From Sinohyriopsis cumingii (Eukaryota > Mollusca > Bivalvia > Unionida > Unionidae): a DNA stretch of 64,000 nucleotides. The stretch is from positions 85,894,511 to 85,958,510 of the forward strand of contig CM068832.1 of the NCBI GenBank assembly GCA_028554795.2, in the 5' to 3' direction. Each line of letters begins with the position of its first letter. Within the stretch, counting starts at the first letter, position 1. The position numbers and the translations under genes are program-made. The notes below the pieces were generated by a model. The model was not told the DNA's origin. It searched no databases and saw only the letters and a list, made by a program, of their open reading frames with translations. This document shows positions 35,201 to 44,766 of this stretch, piece by piece.

Positions 35201-37849
35201 TTTCTTTTCTAAAACTTATTTTATGAAAATATTGTATGTATATTATTCAGTTATGAGAGGGGTATATAGGACTCACTGTGTTGAGGGTACTGTTGTGGTC
35301 ACACTATACGAAGTCTTAAGGACATTTAATATAAATGAACATTTCAAAGCTACCATAAGCTTTGCTTTTGCCATCCAAATATGACTGTTGTGTCAGGGTG
35401 ATGTTAAAGTAGCCATATTCATGTCTTTAACGCCAATTGTCTAATTTAAATTCCTATGCAGTAATTTGAATCTTAAAAATAGCTAAAAGAAATTGAAGCC
35501 GAATTAAATATAGATACTGGATCATGCACAGTTACTTTCTCACGTGTACCATATTTAAGGAGAAAATGAAAAATATACTTCTATCTCATCATATTTGTCT
35601 GTATTGGAAAAAATAATGTACATTAGAACTTAAGAGTGAAAGTTCAGATAGCCATGTGACCCAATTGTTTTGTTTTAGGTTAAGGTAGGTTCGAATTTTT
35701 AAGTTCTAAGCAAGAGAGTGTTTTGCACAGGGACTGAGACTAGCACCCTAGTACTGAGGAATATTCAAACTATTGAGCTTCGAGTTACCAAAATAACATT
35801 TCATATTGTGACAGCACCATCATCATGATTACCATATATATGCTTAGTTTTAAAAATCAAACATATTTCAAAATCTATGTGATATCATTTTTATTAATCG
35901 TGTCTCAGCGAGACATATTTGTCCCTTCTTCTTCCTCAATGTCATCTAACCAACTTAGACTTTAAACCAATGCTAGAAACTCATTTTCATTTATATTGTA
36001 TTACATATTCGAAACAGAAATTGAAATTTCGTCAAAACAATACAAAACTAACAATATAAATATAATTTAAATATTTATCTTAAACCACAACTCATTAAAA
36101 CATGAATGTTACATGGGTAAGGAACGATATCCAATTTACGTGTTTTATAATTAATTTGGGCAATCATTTTATTACCACAAATATTAAAAATATAACAAAT
36201 GTTTATTGTAATAGGCATATACGTTTATATATTTTAAATTGGAATGTTTCATTGATTTGTTATTATCATTTTACTTATATAAATATCTGATTGGTAGATT
36301 ATATATCGCGAGGAATGGCGAAACAGTATGTTAAACTGGAGCTAGCAGACGTTCAGGCTCACGATATTCTTACATGGAAATAACCGAATATTTACATATA
36401 TAGTTATGCCTAAAATGATTGTGCACACGAAACTAATTACCAAATTGCAATAAAAATTAAATTTGGCACATCATTTAAATTAAGATATAATAGGGTACTC
36501 AAATATTCTTCCTGAACAGAGCTTGGGACGAAATTGTTCTATGTTCAGATTCAAAACAGCAACCTACTGGACACATCTGATGTTCATGTAACGGGGCAAT
36601 AACAGTAGAAAAGTCATTTGGAAGAGTGTGTGCTAAAACGGAAAAAAGGCATCCATTTCCACATATAAACCAGTTACATGAAGTTAAATTCGAGCATCTT
36701 TTTTCCAGTTTTGCAAAGTAGAGGATGTGTTGTAAGCGCAAATAAAATGTACAAATAGGTTACACGTTTTTCAAATCACAACAACCTTGTGTATGTCTTT
36801 CACGGCGGCTGCACATTCCTTTCTGTAGAAGAGATGGATTGGGTCCTCCAGCAACTGGATGATTTCCTTTATTGAATTCTTCATCTCTGTCTCTGTAAAT
36901 CTCATGCGCTCGGCATGCGCAAACCTGTTCCTGATGCCTAAAACCTACAATAGTAGAAACGGTATAAAACCACATTTATTCTTGTACAAGAGGACAGACG
37001 TACAACTGTCATCACTCACTGAAACGGTACATTTCATTTTCTTAGTCTTTGGACATCTTGAGGTACTTTGGTTATTTCATTAAATAATTATTTTGATGCA
37101 CAATATCAGATCTACTTGAATTAAAGTTTCAGAAGTAAGTATAAATGTTGTGATTTTCCTGACTGTTTTGGTGCTCGGCTACAGTAAGCAATAATTGCAT
37201 ATTTTCTGAACCTTTTGATCACACTGACTATCACATATTGTCTCACAATCATATCGAATAGTAAGTGTTATTGTAATTTTGTCTGTATTAGCAAATCAGG
37301 TTTATTTCTTTAGAAATGTCTGACTTCCTCACTTACCACCTCTGCCTGATACGGACCCTGTATGGACATTTTTCCATACTTCTGTTGAAAATAGGTACAG
37401 CGGCTCATTAAGGTCAAGTTGGCTTGCGGGTCACTTGTGGCGGATCCTTTGTTGGAAGGTTGCTGGCCTCTACACATATACATCTTAGCACACTCCCACG
37501 GACTTGAGGGCCATGCTTTGATATCACAATTATCCCAGAATATGTTTTCGGACGTGGGATGCTTGTGAAGAGACAGCAACAAACGCATCCAGCTATCACA
37601 GATTAAAGATGGACAAGGTGGATATATATCCCATATTCCGGTTTCTTTGTTCCTTATAATATTTCTGGAACTGCAGTTTTCGCAGGGGGGTCCACTGACG
37701 GCTTTATTTGTCAGATATTGGTGTAAAGCATTCACTTCTTCTTCGATGAAGGAATGAAGACTTTCGTTCATATAATTTAGGGCCAGACCAACTTTAAGCC
37801 AATTCTTGAAACCACTACTCTTTACTATCGTTTGTCCTCCTGTTGCCAT
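22824..37849 (-). CDS. CXorf38/HEPN-like domain + helical region + MEKK2/3-like kinase, nine exons, with one in-frame stop
   Basis: Exons on the minus strand: 37,849-37,337; 36,944-36,786; 34,396-34,123; 31,162-29,723; 29,187-29,033; 27,474-27,343; 26,187-26,055; 23,519-23,342; 23,049-22,824. All junction phases agree (0,0,1,1,0,0,1,2), giving 1,069 codons before the final TAA. Domain order: CXorf38-like Cys/His module (1-160), HEPN-type RNRFAH (176-181), coiled coil (225-315), helical region (317-700), Cys-rich linker (708-795), kinase (803-1,065). The kinase keeps GRGAYG, VAMK (K832), E855, HRDIK (D933), DFG (D951) and SPE (E981), so it should be active if made. It most resembles MEKK2/3 MAP3 kinases, but lacks their PB1 domain. 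Codon 707 is TAA. One gene, a disrupted allele, or two transcripts are all possible; phase agreement across the stop favours one ancestral gene. Confidence 0.7.
23342..23519 (-). CDS. Exon 8: kinase activation segment (DFG to SPE)
   Basis: Acceptor TTGCATCTTTTAG, then SNVLLDCDMNAKLGDFGVSK, an activation loop with several Thr/Tyr (ETITQKRTYCKTYVGSPYW), MSPE, and ADI plus TG of Trp. Donor ATATG|GTAAAT, phase 2. GSPYWMSPE parallels GTPYWMSPE of MEKK2/3. The reverse-strand frames here (23,231-23,750) are shadows. Confidence 0.9.
24735..24876. repeat. Palindromic foldback (MITE-like) element in intron 7
   Basis: The sequence is a near-complete inverted repeat. TCATGATTTAATATTGAATT on the left pairs with AATTTAATATTAAATCATTG on the right, and CCAGCTTTTGCGAG pairs with GGCGAGCAAAAGCTG near the centre. 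A second copy in the opposite orientation lies at 63,873-64,000. No coding capacity. Probably a non-autonomous DNA transposon; target-site duplication not resolved. Confidence 0.75.
25080..25920 (+). repeat. Dispersed repeat copy in intron 7
   Basis: Aligns with 57,040-57,930 in the same orientation through many blocks, for example GAGACCGGTT.ATGTCC/ATTGTCC, TCTGTGAACAAA, GGTTTAGCCAT, AATTCCAGAAGGCG, TTGGACCAATC, and ATAAAGTGATAT. Divergence is substantial, so both copies are old. No intact coding frame. Confidence 0.8.
26055..26187 (-). CDS. Exon 7: kinase alpha-D/E helices and HRDIK
   Basis: Acceptor after a pyrimidine tract (TTCTTTCTCTT...TTCAAG), then GSVHDFMSKHQTPLEQDIAV, TRQVLEGTAYLHDKDILHRD, then IK. 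GSV and TRQ.LEG..YLH follow MEKK2/3 closely. D933 is the catalytic base. Donor AAAG|GTAATT, phase 1. Confidence 0.9.
27343..27474 (-). CDS. Exon 6: kinase alpha-C helix and hinge
   Basis: 132 bases, phase 0 to 0, acceptor TTGTTTCCAG and donor AAT|GTAAGT. Reads AAEKLVNEILLLRKLSHDRI, then VQYYSCLEIKEEG, then CIFMEYMHN. E855 is the alpha-C Glu expected to pair with K832; MEY is the hinge. HDRIVQYY closely follows HERIVQYYG of MEKK2/3. No exon-sized open frame with a start codon covers it, so it is seen only by reading splice sites. Confidence 0.88.
29033..29187 (-). CDS. Exon 5: kinase N-lobe, Gly loop and catalytic Lys
   Basis: Acceptor CCACCGGCAG|TG. Encodes QYKRGKRLGRGAYGIVYECF and HHRTVAMKTVPRI. 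The first two bases complete a Val codon with the G left by exon 4. GxGxxG-type loop (GRGAYG) and the VAMK lysine are intact. Donor GAG|GTAATA, phase 0. Confidence 0.88.
29199..29266. repeat. (TA)34 next to a 3' splice site
   Basis: On the minus strand the microsatellite ends 11 nt before the AG of the exon 5 acceptor, so the usual pyrimidine tract is replaced by alternating U and A. Confidence 0.95.
29356..29604 (-). other. Coding-like open frame inside intron 4; possible alternative exon
   Basis: About 80 codons, preceded by a plausible acceptor (TTTAATTTGACAG) and followed by GGACA|GTAAAG. Peptide pieces include HPKDAPQIDLKETRLCYVYR and KINWQNLINAIEERIFETEF, which look protein-like. Its phase does not fit between exons 4 and 5, so inclusion would change frame. 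Could be an alternative C-terminus, an abandoned exon, or chance. Confidence 0.3.
29723..31162 (-). CDS. Exon 4: large helical region with internal TAA and Cys-rich linker
   Basis: 1,440 bases from acceptor TTCTTTTAATAG to donor AATACAG|GTAATA (phase 1 to phase 1). The start (TLNWLCMVRLIKEVGSEVFQ) resembles the first helices of DZIP3-type HEPN domains, but no second RNxxxH is present. The rest is helical with scattered Cys (VCKRYESLGKECQEQL). The frame is open for 390 codons to TAA at 29,988-29,990. It then stays open in the same frame for 88 more codons, including CALCRLTCTCGH, up to the donor. Only the stop separates the two halves. Confidence 0.65.
29988..29990 (-). other. In-frame TAA inside exon 4
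   Basis: The codon series ...HLDSD-TAA-SVGADIARIL... keeps one frame on both sides. The base after the stop is T. Either a nonsense mutation, a readthrough site, a sequencing error, or a true end of a kinase-less product. Confidence 0.8.
34123..34396 (-). CDS. Exon 3: coiled-coil segment
   Basis: Acceptor TATTCCTTGCAG, then VCIDEIDIFLNRDIETRIKG. The exon is rich in heptad-like spacing of Leu/Ile/Met (LEQLRCQMQDQYMDITSQIG, KDLKNVSRLLESK). It ends at CAAG|GTGCGA, phase 1, matching the start of exon 4. Likely a helical spacer or oligomerisation segment. Confidence 0.6.
36786..36944 (-). CDS. Exon 2: HEPN-type RNxxxH motif
   Basis: Acceptor CTATTGTAG, then VLGIRNRFAHAERM. R176-N177-x3-H181 matches the RNxxxH motif of HEPN folds, and CXorf38 has RNEIMH at the same place after the same domain. 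The following helix (MKNSIKEIIQLLEDP) fits too. The donor is uncertain: AAG|GTTGTT at 36,786 or GTT|GTGATT six bases further, both phase 0. Without splicing the frame stops at TGA a few codons on, which would give a short 229-residue CXorf38-like protein. Confidence 0.7.
37337..37849 (-). CDS. Exon 1: start codon and CXorf38-like domain
   Basis: ATG at 37,849 in a good context (AACATGG). 171 codons, ending at a consensus donor GTG|GTAAGT (phase 0). FKNWLKVGLALNYMNESL opens the domain. Potential metal ligands are C56/C59 (CENC), C79, C84 and C108. IFWDNCDIKAWPSSPWECAK closely follows the 'HWGNC...WP..AWEVAKA.M.RG' pattern of human CXorf38. Known: CXorf38 is a poorly characterised vertebrate protein with many invertebrate relatives. 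Inferred: a sensory or scaffolding N-terminus for the kinase. Confidence 0.85.
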
Positions 37850-40800
37850 GTTCTTTTAGTTGGCAATCACTGAGAGGGTTCACGTTCTTTGCTTGAATAA
37901 GAAAATGTAAGTTTAGCCGTAGTGTAGGGAATTAAGCCAGCGTTATGCGTTGCAAGAGAGACAGAGAGAGTACAATGTACATTGATTGATAAACACAATA
38001 TTAAACTTCTGAATATGACAAACAAAGATAGTTTATATTTTCCCATATAGTATTTATTTTACTAAAGCGTGAAAGTCGTTCCCCTGTATATTTGGCAAAA
38101 TACATAAGGGCATTGTCTATGCATGGCTTCTGTATCATACTGGAAGCAGACAGGTTTGGCCTTATATCAGGAACAATTACGGAATTTTATGAACAACTCG
38201 AGGTGGGTTTGATATACGTCAGTGATGGGTGTAACATTTTACATAAAAAATGTTAAATCGTGCAATTGCACGTTTTTAGTAGAGACGAAAATGTAGATTA
38301 AACCTCGATAGTTTCTGTTAACCTAATCAAAATGTATATGAGTTGCCTTTGGGTTTAGAATGGGTTTGGCATAATGAACATTGCAGCCAGGTTGGATATC
38401 AGATTTTTTGCATTGAATGTACAGCTATGTGTAAATTTCTTTAGACAAACCGTCTAGAAATATTACTATACCAATACAATATGTCTGACCAATCACTTGC
38501 AATGTTATTAGAATTTCACCGATGTTATGTTGGAAACAACTACATAGCACAAAGAGTACTGTTATTTGTATTATAATTTATACGGCGATTCCGTTGTCAG
38601 GCCTAAGGATAGCGCTTTGTTTAAGATGGTCTCCGTAAGGACATTCATATTCGTCAGCTATGAATACTTTTTATTAAGGAGCAATTACATACCACCAAAA
38701 TTATTTCAGATCAATAGGTAGCACATAAACACCGTGTATTTGAGAAGAGTTGTCATATGTGCATTATGATCACCTATCTGTTATAAAGACTGCTTTAAGG
38801 ACACCAATAAAAAGTCATTATTTGTAAATGGTCATGCCCATTTTAGTAAGGACGATAAAAATTGTTCTGATCCGCGGGGTTATACCTAAATGAAGGATGA
38901 TCATATATTTTTGCAGTGACTGGCGCGATGACGGAAAATATCGGGTAATGCTGAAAAGTATATCACCCACAAGATGATGAATCTGTATTGAAGCACTGTG
39001 TGTCTTTGTGTGCTTGTACGTGCATATGTTAGGTAGTTATGTATGTATGCTACAGTGATATATCTAACTATGATAATATTTATAGGTGATCATTCTTGCA
39101 AAGGAGGGGACACAAACTGGTGAATGAATGAATAATGAACAAACTAGACGTAAATGTCGTTATAACTAAATGTGTTTTGAAACAAAAACAAGTCTATGAG
39201 ACAATCTTTTCAAGACAGGTAGAAGCGTATATGGAACATGGTCATGAAAATGGCATTTTGGCAAGGAGATAAATATGTGAAGGATATTATTGTTATATTG
39301 ATTAACTTGACTCCATTGAAATTCAATTTATGTTCCCAGATGTTGGATATGTGGTGGCCGGAGTAAACTTATCTAGGTTAATAATATTTTTATATAGGTT
39401 AGGGTTGGGTGGGGTGTCGATTTTATTCAGATCTAATTTAGTTTTCTTAGCACATACGTCTTTAGCAATGGTGCAAAGAAACCTCTATTTTGGCGCTAAT
39501 TATTAGAACTTGTATCTAATACTCTGGTTTAATAGGTAACTTTTTCACACTCACTTACTTTTCATATGCTATTTTATAGAAGACTATTGCTGTTTTGTGG
39601 AACGGATACAAATTTAAGTGTTTTATTGTAAGCATTTCTTTTATAATCTTAGAAGAACTTCAGCTGTAATACCTATTCTGAAGTATGTTACTATGCTTGC
39701 ATGCTTCCGTAGGTGGAGTGGTATAACCTTAATTAATCAATTCGGGAATGAAATAATTTACATTAAATACTTAACGCGTGTTCCGTTCCGCTACACAACA
39801 TAGCAATGCCCAGAGAATATGAATATTTTGCGGTAGGAAAGGTACCAGACTGAATGAATAATTATAAATACCCCCATGCTGATTAATTAGTTTATAATTG
39901 TAGGGTTTACCAAGTATTTCGACTCATTAGTATGCAAATATGTAACATTAAAGAGCGATGACCAACAAGTTTTGTAAAATTCAACAAATATTTTTTTTGC
40001 CTAGAAGACAAAGTGAAAATTTTAACAAAAAGAAACTGAAGGTTTTTCGAATTAAATCCCCAATAATCCTCGAAATGGGATGAAGCAAGTTGTTAATGCT
40101 ACTCACTTATAGTTACCGCACAGAGAAGATATTTAATACCATTGAGGCTCGACATTGTGTAACAATTAAAGGATTTTCTACTAAAGCTATTAATAAGCTG
40201 TAACTACCAGATGTGTTGGAATTATTCAAATACAATTATATTACATTAATAATAACAATTCCGATTTTGAGAATGATCAGACAAAACTATTTTCTATTTC
40301 GTTTCATGTCACACAACTCTCCCGACAAAATGTGCAAGAAGCAACTAGGGAATTGATCATGTACTAGAGACAAATAACTAGAATGGTAGAGAAATTGTTC
40401 TTGGAGAGTTTGGTGACATTTTTTTGTATAAATCACTCTCTCAACATATATGCAAGTGACACGCAGATTGTATTGCATAATCACATTTTTAATTGAGAAT
40501 GTTGCCTGTAGGGAGTCTATTTTATCTCATTTGCATTGATTTTAAAACGTGCGCTTACCCAGATTTTATCTAAGGCAATACATACGCGTATTTAGCACTT
40601 GCGGATGATTATTGCATGTAACATTCCACGCATGTAGAGACCCAGCTCAAATAAATAAAAATGGTCATATATGTTAGAAACTTACAAGTTTCTTAGATTA
40701 TGTTATTGAAAACGAACCTTTATATGCTTGAATTGGCCCATGTATATTTTTCCAGGTCATTGTCATGCTTTTCTTCGCGTAACAAGCAGCCTGGTGACCA

Positions 40801-42475
40801 AGACTAATTTTGGACTCGCTTGAGTATATAACTGATTTGAGGAGTAGTCTACGTTTTGTTAAATGTTGTCCTTTAATAAAGGCAGAAGGCTGACCTTTCC
40901 TCAAATGGTACAGATTATAATGCATGAATTCGCCATAATAAAGCACGGAATGCGCCTAAGGTAGAACCGAGCTATCGGATTTGGTCTTCGTGCTTAAAGT
41001 GAAACCATTGTGTATGCTATGAAAGAATTACACAATTAGGATTGAGTCATTAATAAATCTGCAGCATGTTTAGCGATGCTCAGCTATGCTACGTATCTAG
41101 CTCTCTGAAAAAATATTAATTACTTATGTGTCAGCACAATTAATCGAATACTAATGCCACCACTCGTACTCCTATCTATTTCTAAGGCAAACTGAAACAC
41201 ATTCAATTCGTTGAAATACTTGACTCAACCAAAATATTTTAGTCGGTTTATTGTTTATCACTAACTGTATAAGCTAATGACCAGATGAAACAATGAACTA
41301 TATAATATAGATCGTAAATAATATTCAGAACAAGCTTAAAGTACCGGTAAGTATTTAAGTTTTTAAGTTTTACTAAATGGCGCAACATTATACAAGTAAC
41401 ATTATATTTGCCACCTTTGGAGGTGAGAACATTACTGTGCCTAATTAAAGACAATGATACAAACGTTTAATATCATACATGGCTGACACATAGCATAAAA
41501 TATCGTTCCCTTCTATCGATTCGGTTGCTTCGGTATCTTCCATTTTCAATTATTAAATCATGAGAAAGAACTAGAAGTTCTGTCAAAGAAGAGTTTGATA
41601 TTGCGGCCGCAGTCAGTTTGATATGTTGCGATAGTCAGTTTGTCAGAATATTTTAATGTATTAGTCCAGTCTAATAGAAAATCATACGTAACCGTATTGT
41701 CAAAAGTTGGTATTAACTCGGAGCAACGTGCATAATCGAACAAATTAAACAAGTCACCAAACCCTAATATATTTCAATTATACTTTTTTTATAATAACCC
41801 AGTTAATACTCTTATTTGATTACTATAAAAATACAGCCTATAGAAAGTACTCAGTGTAATAGTTACATAAATTTTAATTTTAAACCAGTACCTAAGTAAC
41901 GTATCCATCGTTAGGTACTTACGTCACATTTTCCGTATAAATCAATGGCGTCAACATTGCGAAAAACACATACCTATGATGCGTAGTTCAAAACACAGAG
42001 AACCTATATCCGAAACAGTTTCAAACGTTCATTATAATTTATGCAAGACTTTGTAAAAGTTCAAAGAAAGTCACAGTCATTGCATATCACAGTTTAATCA
42101 CCCAATGTTTGCTCTGCTTTGCTGCATTTTCCAGAAAGTAGGATAAACAAAATTAAAACTTTCAACCTGATCTATATGTCGTTTTGTAATAATGGATACA
42201 CTTTATAAATACCACAACCTTAGTTTTATCAAAGTTAATATTTAGATACTATGAAATATAATAGTTATTTTGTACACCCTATGCTTTTCGGAAGCTAACA
42301 CAAATTCTCAGCAAACAGCTGGAAAGCTAAAGACAAATCGTAGGACTCTAGATTGTAATATGTTTATCTAGACTATCTCCAGCTTATTGCAATGATGGTT
42401 CTTCATATCCCGTAAGTAAAGAAAGTGTTATCGCTGATACATAATTCACATTGTATCAAAATCACTAAATGTACA

Positions 42476-42477
<2 letters not shown>
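37850..42477. other. Upstream flank of the kinase gene; no further gene seen
   Basis: The promoter of the minus-strand gene should lie just above 37,850, but no TATA box or other element can be assigned. The 82-codon minus-strand frame at 40,698-40,946 has a protein-like sequence but no recognisable family or splice partner. Confidence 0.4.

Positions 42478-42539
<62 letters not shown>
42478..42539. repeat. (TA)n microsatellite
   Basis: About 30 uninterrupted units. Confidence 0.97.
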
Positions 42540-42541
<2 letters not shown>

Positions 42542-42924
42542 GTGGTGCACGTACCCTAATGTGAAGCACGTTTAATCTACACTGTAGATAAAGCAAAATA
42601 CATTTAACATTTTGGCATTTGCAATTTGTCTTTATACCCTCAGATACCAACTTTTATGTAATAACTATCAAATACCCCTTTAAAACGTTAAAATAAAAAA
42701 CAGTTTAGTACATCGTTTTACTTGGACTTAAATATGTTTTATTCAAACAATGTAAAAATCTAATACCGTCAGTCATTGCATCTCTTTTCTTGAAACCAAA
42801 CCAATTATCCATCGAATAGTTTGTCATTTTCCTATGTTCAGTTCAAACTTACAAGATCTATATAAAAGTACACAATTTTGAAAAGGAACTGGCAAAGTAA
42901 TATCAATATAATTCCCATATTAGA

Positions 42925-44444
42925 ACCATCATCATCATCATCAGTCTCTTGACCTAGAGTTGTCGTCGAGGCGCTGTGCTGCTGAACATCTGACCAGTTC
43001 CCTCCACTTGTGTCGATCATATGCCAATGCCTGTGTCTCTGCAAAACGTTTCAAGGTCCATTCTGTGATGTTGTCAGAGCACTTTTTTCTCTGTCTTCCT
43101 CTCCTTCTGCCACCCTGGACGCTGCCCTGCAAGACTGTTGTATATAGAATGTTCGCTCTAGTGACATGGCCATACCATTTCAGCTTTCTCTTTTTGGCGG
43201 TGGTGAGGAGGTATTCATATTGGCCTACTTTGCGCCTGATGGTATTATACAGTTCTTCATTTGTGATGTGGTCCGTGTAGGAGATTCCAAGGATGGTTCT
43301 CTAGCATCATTTCAAGTGCCTGGATTCCTCGTTATAATTCTCCTGTCAGGGTCCAGGCCTCACATGAATACAAAAAGATTGAGATGACTAGTGATCGCAA
43401 TAGTCTGATTTTAGTTTTCAGACAGATATTCGTGTCTCTCCAGATGGGTCTTAGCTTTGACATAGCTGCCGTTGTTTGTGCTACTCTTGACAAAATGTCT
43501 GCACTTGATCCCTCTTCAGTGATTATGGAACCAAGATATTTGAACTCGCTCAATGTTTCCAGTTCCTGTCCTCTGACTTTAATCTTGGCTGAGATTTTTT
43601 TGCCACTATTTGTTATCAGCTTTGTCTTCTCAGCGCTTAACTCCATGTCAAATCTGGAAGATGTTTCATCCTGGTTCTTCACTAAGGTTGCAAGCTCGCC
43701 TTCACTGCCTGCCAGCCCATCAATGTCGTCTGCAAAGCGGAGGTTGGTGATGTTACGCCCTCCAATGCTGACAGTCCCACCGTGGTTTTTCAGGGCTTCG
43801 CTCATGATGCTCTCGAAGTAGATGTTAAAAAGCATGTTAGAAAGATGGCAGGAGACAGCCTTGACGTACTCCGACTGTTGGCTGGAACCATTCCCCCACT
43901 GATCCTTGGGCAATTACTGCACTGGTAGCCTTGGCGTACAGCTGCTTGATGATATTGGTCAACTATTGACGTATGTGGTACTTCTTCATTGTGGCCCACA
44001 ATACCTCATGTCACACTCTGTCAAAAACCTTTTTGAAATCTATGAACACATAATAGATGTCTTGTTGATGTTGCGAGTACTTTTCACACAGAACACTGAT
44101 GTTGAATATTTGTTCTGTTGTGCTTCTTCCACAACCCGGCCTGTTCTTCAGCGATTATTTCTTCTGCATGTGATTTCAGTATGTTCAAGATGATCTTCAG
44201 CATCACCTTACTAGCATGGCTGACCAAACTGATAGTTCTGTAATTTTGGCAGAGCTGGAGATTGCCTTTCTGTGGGAGTGTTATAATCAGTGACTGGGTC
44301 CACTGAGTTGGCCATTCACCTGTCTGCCAGATCTTGTTGTAGATTTGTGTTAGTAGCTCTATCACTGGTTCCCCCCTCCCATTCTTGATAAGTTCAGCTG
44401 GGATGTTGTCTACTCCTGCTGCCTTCCCATTCTTCAATGCTCTT

Positions 44445-44446
<2 letters not shown>
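42925..44446 (-). pseudogene. Non-LTR (RTE-like) retrotransposon, 5'-truncated and broken
   Basis: Minus-strand pieces in order: [20 protein letters not shown] and NLQLCQNYRTISLVSHASKV (44,440-44,090); a frameshift after EEQAG, stops in the finger/palm region; then FADDIDGLAGSEGELATLVK (the FADD catalytic motif) and EFKYLGSIITEEGSS (43,913-43,332); and a C-terminal GSVQGGRRRGRQRKKCSDNI with KWRELVRCSAAQR (43,132-42,941). It ends in a short GAT/TGA repeat (about 42,930-42,940), the kind of tail found in RTE-clade elements. The 5' end stops at a (TA)n tract. The endonuclease is missing. Clade assignment is by recall. Confidence 0.8.

Positions 44447-44518
<72 letters not shown>
44447..44518. 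repeat. (TA)n microsatellite between retroelement and foldback element
   Basis: About 36 units. It abuts the truncated 5' end of the RTE-like fragment on one side and the left arm of the foldback element on the other. Confidence 0.95.

Positions 44519-44766
<248 letters not shown>

Noticed and set aside
36499-36741. Cys-rich minus-strand frame just after exon 2
   Set aside because: No acceptor or donor fits the gene's phases and it does not extend the CXorf38-like domain; probably intron 2.
40698-40946. 82-codon minus-strand frame with protein-like sequence upstream of the kinase gene
   Set aside because: No recognised family; the only donor-like site (AAAG|GTTCGT) is weak and no partner exon was found.
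42960-43821. Plus-strand open frames over the retroelement
   Set aside because: Antisense shadows of the reverse transcriptase, whose minus-strand reading carries the FADD motif.
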